Shown: piece by piece, positions 24,624-32,445 of the stretch | Layout of the letters: each line of letters starts with the position of its first letter | Numbering within the stretch: the stretch's first letter is position 1 | Origin: Actinobacteria bacterium OV320 | GTDB lineage: Bacteria > Actinomycetota > Actinomycetes > Streptomycetales > Streptomycetaceae | DNA length: 64,000 nt | Assembly (NCBI GenBank): GCA_001298545.1 | Contig: LJCX01000029.1 | Location: 901,523 to 965,522 of the forward strand | Reading direction: 5' to 3' | The notes under the pieces: generated by a model | Seen by the model: the letters and a program-made list of their open reading frames with translations, nothing else | The model's database searches: none | Told to the model about the DNA's origin: nothing | Made by a program: the position numbers and the translations under genes

Positions 24624-26768
24624 ATGCGGCCCGTTTCCCACATCGAACGCACGGTGGCGCCTTTCGAGGTCGTCAGCCCCTATCAGCCCAGCGGCGACCA
24701 GCCGGCGGCCATCGCCGAGCTGGCCAAGCGCGTCCAGGCAGGTGAGAAGGACGTCGTCCTGCTCGGCGCGACCGGCACCGGAAAGTCCGCGACCACCGCG
24801 TGGATGATCGAGAAGCTCCAGCGCCCCACCCTGGTGATGGCGCCGAACAAGACCCTGGCCGCCCAGCTGGCGAACGAGTTCCGCGAACTGCTGCCGAACA
24901 ACGCGGTCGAGTACTTCGTCTCGTACTACGACTACTACCAGCCCGAGGCGTACGTCCCGCAGTCGGACACCTACATCGAGAAGGACTCCTCGATCAACGA
25001 GGAGGTCGAGCGCCTGCGCCACTCCGCGACCAACTCGCTGCTGACCCGCCGTGACGTCGTCGTGGTCGCCTCGGTCTCCTGCATCTACGGCCTCGGCACC
25101 CCGCAGGAGTACGTGGACCGCATGGTCCCGCTCCGCGTCGGCGACGAGCTCGACCGGGACCAGCTGCTGCGCCGCTTCGTCGACATCCAGTACACGCGCA
25201 ACGACCTGGCGTTCAGCCGCGGCACCTTCCGGGTGCGCGGCGACACCATCGAGATCTTCCCGGTCTACGAGGAGCTCGCCGTCCGCATCGAGATGTTCGG
25301 CGACGAGATCGAGGCCCTGTCCACCCTGCACCCGCTCACCGGCGAGATCATCAGCGACGACCAGCAGCTGTACATCTTCCCGGCCACGCACTACGTGGCG
25401 GGCCCCGAACGCCTGGAGCGGGCCGCCAACGACATCGAGAAGGAGCTGGGCGAGCGCCTGGCCGACCTGGAGAAGCAGGGCAAGCTCCTGGAGGCCCAGC
25501 GGCTGCGCATGCGCACCACGTACGACCTGGAGATGCTCCGGCAGATCGGCTCCTGCTCCGGCGTCGAGAACTACTCGATGCACTTCGACGGCCGCTCGCC
25601 GGGCTCCCCGCCGAACACCCTGCTCGACTACTTCCCGGACGACTTCCTGCTCGTCATCGACGAGTCGCATGTCACCGTCCCGCAGATCGGCGCCATGTAC
25701 GAGGGGGACGCCTCCCGTAAGCGCACCCTCGTCGACCACGGCTTCCGGCTGCCCTCCGCCCTGGACAACCGCCCGCTGAAGTGGGAGGAGTTCCAGGAAC
25801 GCATCGGGCAGACCGTCTACCTGTCGGCGACCCCCGGCAAGTACGAGCTCTCCCGCGGGGACGGCGCCGTCGAGCAGATCATCCGTCCCACCGGCCTGAT
25901 CGACCCGGAGGTCGTCGTCAAGCCGACCGAGGGCCAGATCGACGACCTGGTGCACGAGATCCGCACGCGCGTGGAGAAGGACGAGCGCGTCCTGGTCACC
26001 ACACTCACCAAGAAGATGGCCGAGGACCTCACGGGCTACTTCCTGGAGCTCGGCATCCAGGTGCGCTACCTGCACAGCGACGTCGACACGCTGCGCCGGA
26101 TCGAGCTGCTGCGCGAGCTGCGGGCCGGCGAGTTCGACGTCCTGGTCGGCATCAACCTCCTGCGCGAGGGCCTCGACCTGCCCGAGGTGTCGCTGGTGGC
26201 GATCCTCGACGCCGACAAGGAGGGCTTCCTGCGCTCCGGTACCTCGCTGATCCAGACCATCGGCCGCGCGGCGCGCAACGTCTCCGGTCAGGTCCACATG
26301 TACGCCGACAAGATCACCCCGGGCATGGAACGGGCCATCGAGGAGACCAACCGCCGCCGGGAGAAGCAGGTCGCCTACAACACGGCGAACGGCATCGACC
26401 CGCAGCCGCTCCGCAAGAAGATCAACGACATCGTCGCCCAGATCTCCCGCGAGGAGGTCGACACGGAGCAGCTGCTCGGCTCGGGCTACCGCGCGAAGAA
26501 GGACGGGCGGGGAACCAAGGCCCCGGTGCCCTCCCTCGGCGGCAAGGCGGCCAAGGGCGCCAAGTCCGGGTCGGCCAGGGGCAGGTCCGAGGAGACGGTG
26601 CCGACGGACCGTCCCGCAGCTCAACTCGCCGAGCAGATCGAGGAGATGACGGAGCGCATGCGGGCCGCCGCCGCCGACCTCCAGTTCGAGGTCGCCGCCC
26701 GGATCCGCGACGAGGTCTCCGAAATGAAGAAGGAACTGCGTCAGATGAGGGAGGCGGGTCTGGCTTGA
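24624..26768 (+). CDS. uvrB: Excinuclease ABC subunit B
   Basis: A 714-residue helicase-fold protein of nucleotide excision repair that verifies damage after UvrA loading and recruits UvrC. Visible are Walker A LLGATGTGKS (47-56), the beta-hairpin region YYDYYQPEAYVPQSDTYIEKD, helicase motifs DESHVT, YLSATP, LVGINLLREGLDLPE and QTIGRAARN, and the C-terminal UvrB/UvrC-interaction helix pair (LAEQIEEMTERMRAAAADLQ then FEVAARIRDEVSEMKK). A Lys/Ala/Gly-rich linker lies just before that domain. Several in-frame TTG/GTG codons upstream fall inside the promoter, so the ATG at 24624 is the start. terD follows after 160 bp. Confidence 0.98.
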   Translation: MRPVSHIERTVAPFEVVSPYQPSGDQPAAIAELAKRVQAGEKDVVLLGATGTGKSATTAWMIEKLQRPTLVMAPNKTLAAQLANEFRELLPNNAVEYFVSYYDYYQPEAYVPQSDTYIEKDSSINEEVERLRHSATNSLLTRRDVVVVASVSCIYGLGTPQEYVDRMVPLRVGDELDRDQLLRRFVDIQYTRNDLAFSRGTFRVRGDTIEIFPVYEELAVRIEMFGDEIEALSTLHPLTGEIISDDQQLYIFPATHYVAGPERLERAANDIEKELGERLADLEKQGKLLEAQRLRMRTTYDLEMLRQIGSCSGVENYSMHFDGRSPGSPPNTLLDYFPDDFLLVIDESHVTVPQIGAMYEGDASRKRTLVDHGFRLPSALDNRPLKWEEFQERIGQTVYLSATPGKYELSRGDGAVEQIIRPTGLIDPEVVVKPTEGQIDDLVHEIRTRVEKDERVLVTTLTKKMAEDLTGYFLELGIQVRYLHSDVDTLRRIELLRELRAGEFDVLVGINLLREGLDLPEVSLVAILDADKEGFLRSGTSLIQTIGRAARNVSGQVHMYADKITPGMERAIEETNRRREKQVAYNTANGIDPQPLRKKINDIVAQISREEVDTEQLLGSGYRAKKDGRGTKAPVPSLGGKAAKGAKSGSARGRSEETVPTDRPAAQLAEQIEEMTERMRAAAADLQFEVAARIRDEVSEMKKELRQMREAGLA

Positions 26769-26849
26769 CGGACCCCTGCGGTTGCTGTGCCCCCGCCCCG
26801 CACGCCCTGTGTTGCAAGACCGACACAAAGTGCGGGCCTGGGTACGGCA

Positions 26850-26872
26850 CTGTCAGTGCCTTTGCGTAGGGT
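26850..26872 (+). promoter_or_regulatory. RecA-NDp-like promoter of the terD gene
   Basis: CTGTCAGTGCC (26850-26860), N6, TAGGGT (26867-26872). This matches the LexA-independent damage promoter at 9 of 11 upstream bases with the exact 6-bp spacer and a perfect -10. Transcription would start about 50 bp before terD's GTG. Confidence 0.7.
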
Positions 26873-26928
26873 TTCCGTCAACCGCGGGCTCGCGGCAACA
26901 GGGGACAGCTCGAGAGGGGAATCAGCGC

Positions 26929-27507
26929 GTGACCGTCAACATGACCAAGGGTCAGGCCATCAGTCTTCAGAAGCACGACGGGGGCAGCCTGACCGCGGTG
27001 CGCATGGGTCTCGGCTGGCAGGCGGCCCCGCGGCGCGGCCTGTTCGGCTCCCGGACGCGGGAGATCGACCTCGACGCCTCCGCCGTCCTGTTCGCCGACA
27101 AGCAGCCGGTCGACGTCGTCTTCTTCCGCCACCTGGTGAGTGACGACGGCTCGGTCCGTCACACCGGTGACAACCTCGTCGGCGGTGTCGGTCAGGGCGG
27201 CGACGACGAGGCGATCCTCGTCGACCTCGCGCGCGTGCCGGTCCACATCGACCAGATCATCTTCACGGTGAACTCCTTCACCGGCCAGACGTTCCAGGAA
27301 GTGCAGAACGCCTTCTGCCGTCTGGTCGACGAGACCAACGGCCAGGAGCTCGCGCGCTACACGCTGGCGGGCGGCGGCGCCTACACCGCCCAGATCATGG
27401 CGAAGGTCCACCGGGTGGGCGGGGGCTGGAACATGACGGCCCTCGGCGCTCCGGCCAACGGCCGCACCTTCCAGGACCTGATGCCCGCGATCCTGCCCGC
27501 GCTGTAG
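26929..27507 (+). CDS. terD: TerD-family stress protein
   Basis: A 192-residue TerD-domain protein. It starts MTKGQAISLQK (residue 4 on), runs through LGWQAAPRRGLFGSRTREIDLDASAVLF, then FFRHLVSDDGSVRHTGDN and GQGGDDEAILVDLARVPVHIDQIIFTVN, the last with the conserved acidic Ca2+-binding residues (GDDE and D near VDL). TerD proteins bind calcium and are linked to tellurite, oxidative and membrane stress, and in Streptomyces to differentiation. The GTG at 26929 has GAGGGGA 7-8 bp upstream. It heads a run with a TerD fusion and TerC, and its promoter is of the DNA-damage type. Confidence 0.93.
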   Translation: MTVNMTKGQAISLQKHDGGSLTAVRMGLGWQAAPRRGLFGSRTREIDLDASAVLFADKQPVDVVFFRHLVSDDGSVRHTGDNLVGGVGQGGDDEAILVDLARVPVHIDQIIFTVNSFTGQTFQEVQNAFCRLVDETNGQELARYTLAGGGAYTAQIMAKVHRVGGGWNMTALGAPANGRTFQDLMPAILPAL

Positions 27508-27561
27508 GGCGCAGAGCGGCACCGAGACAACATCACACGCGACGCAGGGGGACGACAGGCG

Positions 27562-29574
27562 ATGACGGCCGAGCTGGTGCGGGGGCAGAACCACCCGCTC
27601 TCCCAGGTCCGCCTCGAGATCCGGGTCTCGGCCGGCAGGCCGGTCATGGCGGTTGCCACACTCGGTGACGAGAGCGGCAAGGTCCCCGGCGTCGAGTGGG
27701 TGGCCCACCCCGGCGTACCCACCCTGCCCGGCCTGGAGGTCTCCCGGCAGGCGGCCGCCGACCACCGTCTCGCGGTGGATCTGGACGCCGTGTCGGCTGC
27801 CGTGCACCGGGTCAGCGTGCTGCTCGCGCTGCCCACGGGCGTCGGCGGGCCGGCCAGCTTCGGCTCGGTCGCGGCACCCTTCGTCGCGGTCACCGGCCTC
27901 GACGGCGCCGAGGTCGCCACCTACACCATCACCGGCCTGGACGCGGAGTCGGCGGTCGTCGCGCTGGAGCTGTACCGGCGGCAGGGCGCCTGGAAGGTGC
28001 GTGCCGTCGGCCAGGGCTACGCGGGTGGCCTCGCCGAACTCCTCACCGACCAGGGTCTGACGCAGGCGCAGCGACTCGCGGCCGGCATCAACGACGCCGT
28101 GGTCCAGGGCCTGGCCCGCTCGGTGCAGGCGCCGCCGCGTACCGCCGAAGGCGACCGCTCCCGGCAGGCGGCCGCGTCCGCCCTCGGCCCGGACCAGAGC
28201 GGCTCGCCGTACGGCACGCAGGGCACCCAGGGCGGCGCCGGCCCGTACGGGGCGGCCCAGAACCCGCAGGGCCCCTCGGCCACGGGCTACCCGGCGGGCG
28301 CCGCTCCGGCGGATCCCGACGCCACCCAGCCGACGCCGACGGCGCCCACCGCCGGTGGCCCGATCGACTACAGCCATCCGCGTCGGCAGACCGCCGCTCC
28401 GCCCCCGCCTCCGCCCACCGCGCCCCCGGCCCGGCCCGGAGAGCCCGCCCGGCCCGTCGCGGGTGACGCGACCGGCTGGTCCATGGAGGAGCGGCTCTAC
28501 AACCAGGTCTGGGGCATGTTCGAGGACCTGGCCCGCAGCACGGCGGCGTATCGCAGCGCGGTCGACTTCGCCGATACGCGGATGGAGAAGGAGCTGGACC
28601 AGGTTCTGTCCGACCCGCGCAGCAGGATGGGCGGCCAGGGCGACGCCGCCCGCGAGGCGGCCCAGGCCAAGCACATCCAGCTCGTCGACCAGGCCCGGGA
28701 GGCACTGGACCGGGATCTCGTCCAGCTCGGCGCCGAGGCCGACGTGGTCGAACCGGCGCTGCCCGCGGCCTACGCGCGCTGGGACAACCCGGTCTGGCAC
28801 GCCTACCGCGTTCCCATGGAGATGCCCATGGCCGTGCGCCTGGGCGACCTGCACCTTCCCGAGAGCGACCCGCTGCGCATCCCGATGCTGGTCAGGCTTC
28901 CGCTCGAGCGCGGCCTGTGGATCGACAGCGGGCGGTCGGGTCTGTCCGACGGGTCGTTCGCCGACTCCCACGAACTGCGCCGCCTCGCCATGGAGTCGGC
29001 CGTGGCGCACACGGCCCGGCTGCTGGCGGTGCATCCGGCGGACGAGTTCACCGTGCATGTCGTCGATCCGGCCGGTTCGGGCGCCCGGGAACTCGCGCCG
29101 CTGGTGCACAGCGGCGTGCTCGCGGCCCCGCCCGCGGTCGGCGCGGCCGGGGTCGCGGCGGTCCTGGGCCGGCTCACCGAGCGGGTCGACCTGGTACAGA
29201 TGGCGGTGCGGGGCGGCATGGCCGACTCGCTGCCGCCCGGCTTCGACACGGCGCAGCAGCTCCTGGTCGTCAACGACTTCCCGCACGGCTTCGACGACCG
29301 TGCCGTGACCCAGCTGCGCTACCTCGCGGACGAGGGGCCCGGCGTCGGTGTCCACCTGATGATGGTGGCCGACCGGGAGGACGCCGACAGTTACGGTCCG
29401 TTGCTGGATCCGCTGTGGCGTGCGCTGCTGCGGCTGACGCCGGTGGCCGAGGATCACCTCGCCGACCCCTGGGTGGGGCACGCCTGGACGTACGAGCCGA
29501 GCCTGGTGCCGGCCGGCAGCCAGGTGCTCCAGCAGGTCCTCGCACAGGTCGCGGCAGCTCGCGCCAAGTACTAG
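27562..29574 (+). CDS. TerD-domain protein fused to a degenerate FtsK-like region
   Basis: A 670-residue protein. Residues 1-190 form a TerD-like domain (LSQVRLEIRVSAGRPVMAVATLG, then AVTGLDGAEVATYTITGLD). Residues about 195-310 are Pro/Ala/Gly-rich linker, and about 310-375 a charged helical stretch starting SMEERLYNQVWGMFEDLARS. The C-terminal ~290 residues resemble the FtsK/HerA NTPase layout: a VPMEMPMAVRLGDLHLP lead-in, LERGLWIDSGRSGL where a Walker A would stand, LLVVNDFPHGFDD like a Walker B strand, and HLMMVADRED. No GKS/T is present, so ATP hydrolysis is unlikely. The ATG is 54 bp after terD, with GGGGGA 8 bp upstream, so they are probably co-transcribed. Confidence 0.8.
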   Translation: MTAELVRGQNHPLSQVRLEIRVSAGRPVMAVATLGDESGKVPGVEWVAHPGVPTLPGLEVSRQAAADHRLAVDLDAVSAAVHRVSVLLALPTGVGGPASFGSVAAPFVAVTGLDGAEVATYTITGLDAESAVVALELYRRQGAWKVRAVGQGYAGGLAELLTDQGLTQAQRLAAGINDAVVQGLARSVQAPPRTAEGDRSRQAAASALGPDQSGSPYGTQGTQGGAGPYGAAQNPQGPSATGYPAGAAPADPDATQPTPTAPTAGGPIDYSHPRRQTAAPPPPPPTAPPARPGEPARPVAGDATGWSMEERLYNQVWGMFEDLARSTAAYRSAVDFADTRMEKELDQVLSDPRSRMGGQGDAAREAAQAKHIQLVDQAREALDRDLVQLGAEADVVEPALPAAYARWDNPVWHAYRVPMEMPMAVRLGDLHLPESDPLRIPMLVRLPLERGLWIDSGRSGLSDGSFADSHELRRLAMESAVAHTARLLAVHPADEFTVHVVDPAGSGARELAPLVHSGVLAAPPAVGAAGVAAVLGRLTERVDLVQMAVRGGMADSLPPGFDTAQQLLVVNDFPHGFDDRAVTQLRYLADEGPGVGVHLMMVADREDADSYGPLLDPLWRALLRLTPVAEDHLADPWVGHAWTYEPSLVPAGSQVLQQVLAQVAAARAKY

Positions 29575-29647
29575 TAAAGTCCCCTGACCAGGGAACTTGG
29601 CATTTCTTTTACCAATCGCTTTACCTTTTCTTGGTGGTTGGGGTACT

Positions 29648-29799
29648 GTTTTCCTCACGGAGGGGAGTACTCCCTGCTGCGGCGTACCCGTCAATACGGA
29701 TCAGGCCTGATCCCGGGGCGTCGGCCCATCTCGGGTGGAAGAGACCTCCGGCAGCGCGACGACGCTGATCACCTGCCGTTACGTACTGTCGGAGGCGCA
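29648..29799 (+). ncRNA. yybP-ykoY manganese riboswitch upstream of terC
   Basis: The 225-bp leader contains the conserved elements in order: GGGGAGTA (29662-29669), CCGTCAATACGG (29688-29699, the CCGUCA L1 element) and GGTGGAAGAGACCTCC (29734-29749, the GAGACC element), with stems between. This family senses Mn2+ and very often precedes TerC-type genes (e.g. alx of E. coli). CCTCC (29745-29749) is complementary to the Shine-Dalgarno GGAGG (29791-29795), which suggests translational control. An AT-rich stretch 29590-29640 with TTGGCA is the likely promoter region. Confidence 0.85.
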
Positions 29800-30801
29800 G
29801 TGAATGTTTCCCTGGCCCTATGGGTCCTGACCATCGTGGGCCTCGCCGCCCTCATCGCGGTCGACTTCTTCATCGGCCGCAAGCCGCACGACGTGTCGAT
29901 CAAGGAAGCGGGGATCTGGACCGTCGTCTGGATCGCCCTGGCCGGGCTCTTCGGAGTCGGGCTGCTCGTCTTCAGCGGCGGTGAGCCGGCCGGCGAGTTC
30001 TTCGCGGGCTTCATCACCGAGAAGTCGCTCAGTGTCGACAACCTCTTCGTCTTCGTCCTGATCATGGCGAAGTTCGCGGTCCCGTCCCAGTACCAGCAGC
30101 GGGTCCTGCTCGTCGGTGTCCTCATAGCCCTGGTCCTGCGGGCGATCTTCATCGCCGCGGGCGCCGCGATCCTCGCCAGCTTCGCGTGGGTGTTCTACCT
30201 CTTCGGCGCCTTCCTGATCTGGACCGCCTGGAAGCTCATCCAGGAGGCCCGGGCCGACGAGGACGACGAGGAGTTCGAGGAGAACAAGCTGCTCAAGGCC
30301 GTGGAGAAGCGGTTCGGCGTCGCCGACCGCTATCACGGCACGAAGCTGTGGATCGAGCAGAACGGCAAGCGGGTCATGACCCCGATGCTGGTCGTGATGC
30401 TCGCGATCGGCACCACCGACGTGCTCTTCGCCCTCGACTCGATCCCCGCGATCTTCGGCCTGACGCAGGACCCGTACATCGTCTTCACCGCCAACGCGTT
30501 CGCGCTGATGGGCCTCAGGCAGCTGTACTTCCTCATCGGCGGCCTGCTGAGGAAGCTGGTCCACCTCAGCTACGGCCTGTCGGTCATCCTCGGATTCATC
30601 GGCGTCAAGCTGGTGCTGCACGCGCTGCACGAGTCCGGGGTCCACGTCCCCGAGATCAGCATCCCGGTCTCGCTCGGCGTCATCTGCTCCGTCCTGATCG
30701 TCACCACGATCACGAGTCTGCTGGCTTCGAAGAAGCAGGCGGCGGCCGAGGCGGCGCGTACGGAGAGCGAAGGCGCTCCGAAGGACAGCATCGAGGCCTG
30801 A
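29800..30801 (+). CDS. TerC/Alx-family membrane protein, probable manganese exporter
   Basis: A 333-residue integral membrane protein with about nine helices and the TerC signatures: ITEKSLSVDNLFVFVLIM (conserved Asp in the membrane), and DVLFALDSIPAIFGLT in the second half. A charged cytoplasmic loop (EARADEDDEEFEENK) joins the halves. TerC/Alx proteins are linked to Mn2+ export and metallation of exported proteins; the Mn2+ riboswitch upstream supports this reading over direct tellurite resistance. The GTG has GGAGG 4 bp upstream. A strong terminator (30829-30869) follows. Confidence 0.92.
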   Translation: MNVSLALWVLTIVGLAALIAVDFFIGRKPHDVSIKEAGIWTVVWIALAGLFGVGLLVFSGGEPAGEFFAGFITEKSLSVDNLFVFVLIMAKFAVPSQYQQRVLLVGVLIALVLRAIFIAAGAAILASFAWVFYLFGAFLIWTAWKLIQEARADEDDEEFEENKLLKAVEKRFGVADRYHGTKLWIEQNGKRVMTPMLVVMLAIGTTDVLFALDSIPAIFGLTQDPYIVFTANAFALMGLRQLYFLIGGLLRKLVHLSYGLSVILGFIGVKLVLHALHESGVHVPEISIPVSLGVICSVLIVTTITSLLASKKQAAAEAARTESEGAPKDSIEA

Positions 30802-30828
30802 CCACGCGGGACGTAGGAACAACCACCC

Positions 30829-30869
30829 CCGGGAGCGGTGCGCGGCGCATTGCCGAGCACCGCTCCCGG
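30829..30869. terminator. Intrinsic-type terminator after terC
   Basis: CCGGGAGCGGTGC (30829-30841) and GCACCGCTCCCGG (30857-30869) form a perfect 13-bp stem with a 15-nt loop, 28 bp after the terC stop; no long U-tract. Confidence 0.8.
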
Positions 30870-30927
30870 TGCTTCGTTGGGAGCTGGGCGTTTCCACCCG
30901 GGGACGCCCGTTCCGGGTGGAGGCACC

Positions 30928-31242
30928 GTGGGCACATCGCAGAGGTTCGTCCAGATCCTCGAGTTCGAGACCGACCGTATCGACGAGATGCGGGCGCTGG
31001 CCGAGGAGGGGGACCAGCGCATCACGGGCCGGGCCGACGGCCCGACGCGCCGCCTCGTCCTCGAGGACCGAAACCAGCCGAACCGCTACCTCGTGGTGAT
31101 CGAGTTCGACTCCCGCGAGGAGGCCATGCGCAACAGCGAAGACCCGGAGACGGGCAAGTTCGCGGAGCGGATGGCCGCTCTGTGCACCCGGCCCCCGTCC
31201 TTCACCGACTGCGACGTCCAGGACACGACCGAGTTCAGGTGA
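30928..31242 (+). CDS. Dimeric alpha/beta-barrel-type hypothetical protein
   Basis: A 104-residue protein whose pattern suggests a ferredoxin-like (ABM-type) fold: strand RFVQILEFETD, helix RIDEMRALAEEGDQRI, strands RRLVLEDRN and RYLVVIEFDS, helix REEAMRNSEDPETGKFAERMAAL, and a short final strand. Such proteins form dimeric barrels with small-molecule roles or act as monooxygenases, but no catalytic residues stand out. The GTG at 30928 has GGAGG at 5 bp. It is flanked by terminators at 30829-30869 and 31260-31287, so it is a single-gene unit with its promoter in the 58 bp between. Confidence 0.72.
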   Translation: MGTSQRFVQILEFETDRIDEMRALAEEGDQRITGRADGPTRRLVLEDRNQPNRYLVVIEFDSREEAMRNSEDPETGKFAERMAALCTRPPSFTDCDVQDTTEFR

Positions 31243-31259
31243 CGGCAGCCGCCCACTCG

Positions 31260-31287
31260 CCCGTCCTGCCCGCACGGGCGGGACGGG
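31260..31287. terminator. Terminator hairpin
   Basis: CCCGTCC (31260-31266) pairs with GGACGGG (31281-31287), with an inner GCCCG/CGGGC stem (31268-31272, 31275-31279) and a CAC... loop. It lies 18 bp after the barrel-protein stop. Confidence 0.65.
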
Positions 31288-31344
31288 CCGCACGGGCGGA
31301 AGGGCCGGAATGCGGAGCCCCTACGGCTCTGCGACGATCGCTGC

Positions 31345-32445
31345 ATGATCGCTCGGCTCAGGTCGGTCACGACCCGGTGGACAGCCCTCGTGCCGGCGCT
31401 GGCGGTCGTCCTGCTGGCCCTGACCTGGGGACGCGACCTGCCCGGCGCGGTCGTCGTCGTGGTCACGCTGGTCCTCGCCGGATCGGTCCTGGCCGCCGTG
31501 CACCACGCGGAGGTCGTCGCCCACCGGGTCGGTGAACCCTTCGGATCCCTGGTCCTCGCGGTCGCCGTGACGATCATCGAGGTCGCCCTGATCGTCACCC
31601 TGATGGCGGACGGCGGGGACAAGAGCTCGACCCTGGCCCGGGACACGGTCTTCGCGGCCGTGATGATCACCTGCAACGGCATCGTCGGCCTCTCCCTCCT
31701 GGTCGCCTCGCTGCGCCACGGCACGGCGATCTTCAACCCCGAGGGCACCGGAGCGGCGCTCGCGACCGTCGCCACCCTGGCCACGCTCAGCCTCGTCCTG
31801 CCGACCTTCACCACCAGCAAACCGGGCCCGGAGTTCTCCGCCGTCCAGCTCACCTTCGCCGCCCTGTCCTCCCTGGTCCTGTACGGCCTGTTCGTGGCGA
31901 CGCAAACCATCCGGCACCGCGACTACTTCCTGCCGGTCACCCGCCAGGGAGACGTGATCACCGCCGACGACCACGCTGGAGCCCCCACGGCCCGGACCGC
32001 CCGGATCAGCCTCGGGCTGCTCGGCCTGGCGCTGATCGGCGTGGTGGGCCTCGCCAAGGGGGTCTCGCCGACGATCGAGTCCGGAGTGGAGGCCGCCGGA
32101 CTGCCCCAAGCGGTGGTCGGTGTGATCATCGCGCTGCTCGTACTGCTCCCCGAGACGATCGCCGCGCTGCGCCCCGCCCGCCGCGACCGGGTGCAGACCA
32201 GCCTCAACCTCGCGCTCGGCTCCGCCATGGCCAGCATCGGGCTCACCATCCCCGCGGTGGCCCTGGCCTCCCTCTGGCTCTCCGGGCCGCTCGTCCTCGG
32301 GCTCGGCCCCACCCATATGGTGCTGCTCGCGCTGACCGTCGTGGTCAGCTCGCTGACGGTGGTCCCGGGACGGGCCACGCCGTTGCAGGGCGGCGTCCAC
32401 CTCGTGCTGTTCGCGGCCTATCTGGAGCTGGCGATCAATCCGTAG
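31345..32445 (+). CDS. Calcium/proton antiporter (ChaA-like, CaCA superfamily)
   Basis: A 366-residue membrane protein with about 11 helices in two inverted halves. The alpha-1 repeat is LVLAVAVTIIEVALIVTLM with the essential Glu. The alpha-2 repeat is VLLPETIAALRPARRDRVQTS then LNLALGSAMASIGLTIPAVAL with the second Glu and Asn. Family members exchange Ca2+ or K+/Na+ for protons. The ATG has no Shine-Dalgarno; GACGAT 6 nt upstream suggests a leaderless message. The last 11 bp (32435-32445) overlap the end of the convergent MHS transporter. Confidence 0.9.
   Translation: MIARLRSVTTRWTALVPALAVVLLALTWGRDLPGAVVVVVTLVLAGSVLAAVHHAEVVAHRVGEPFGSLVLAVAVTIIEVALIVTLMADGGDKSSTLARDTVFAAVMITCNGIVGLSLLVASLRHGTAIFNPEGTGAALATVATLATLSLVLPTFTTSKPGPEFSAVQLTFAALSSLVLYGLFVATQTIRHRDYFLPVTRQGDVITADDHAGAPTARTARISLGLLGLALIGVVGLAKGVSPTIESGVEAAGLPQAVVGVIIALLVLLPETIAALRPARRDRVQTSLNLALGSAMASIGLTIPAVALASLWLSGPLVLGLGPTHMVLLALTVVVSSLTVVPGRATPLQGGVHLVLFAAYLELAINP

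Noticed and set aside
24597..26828. 743-codon frame antisense to uvrB
   Set aside because: Same artefact of GC-biased third positions; the plus strand encodes UvrB with all motifs.
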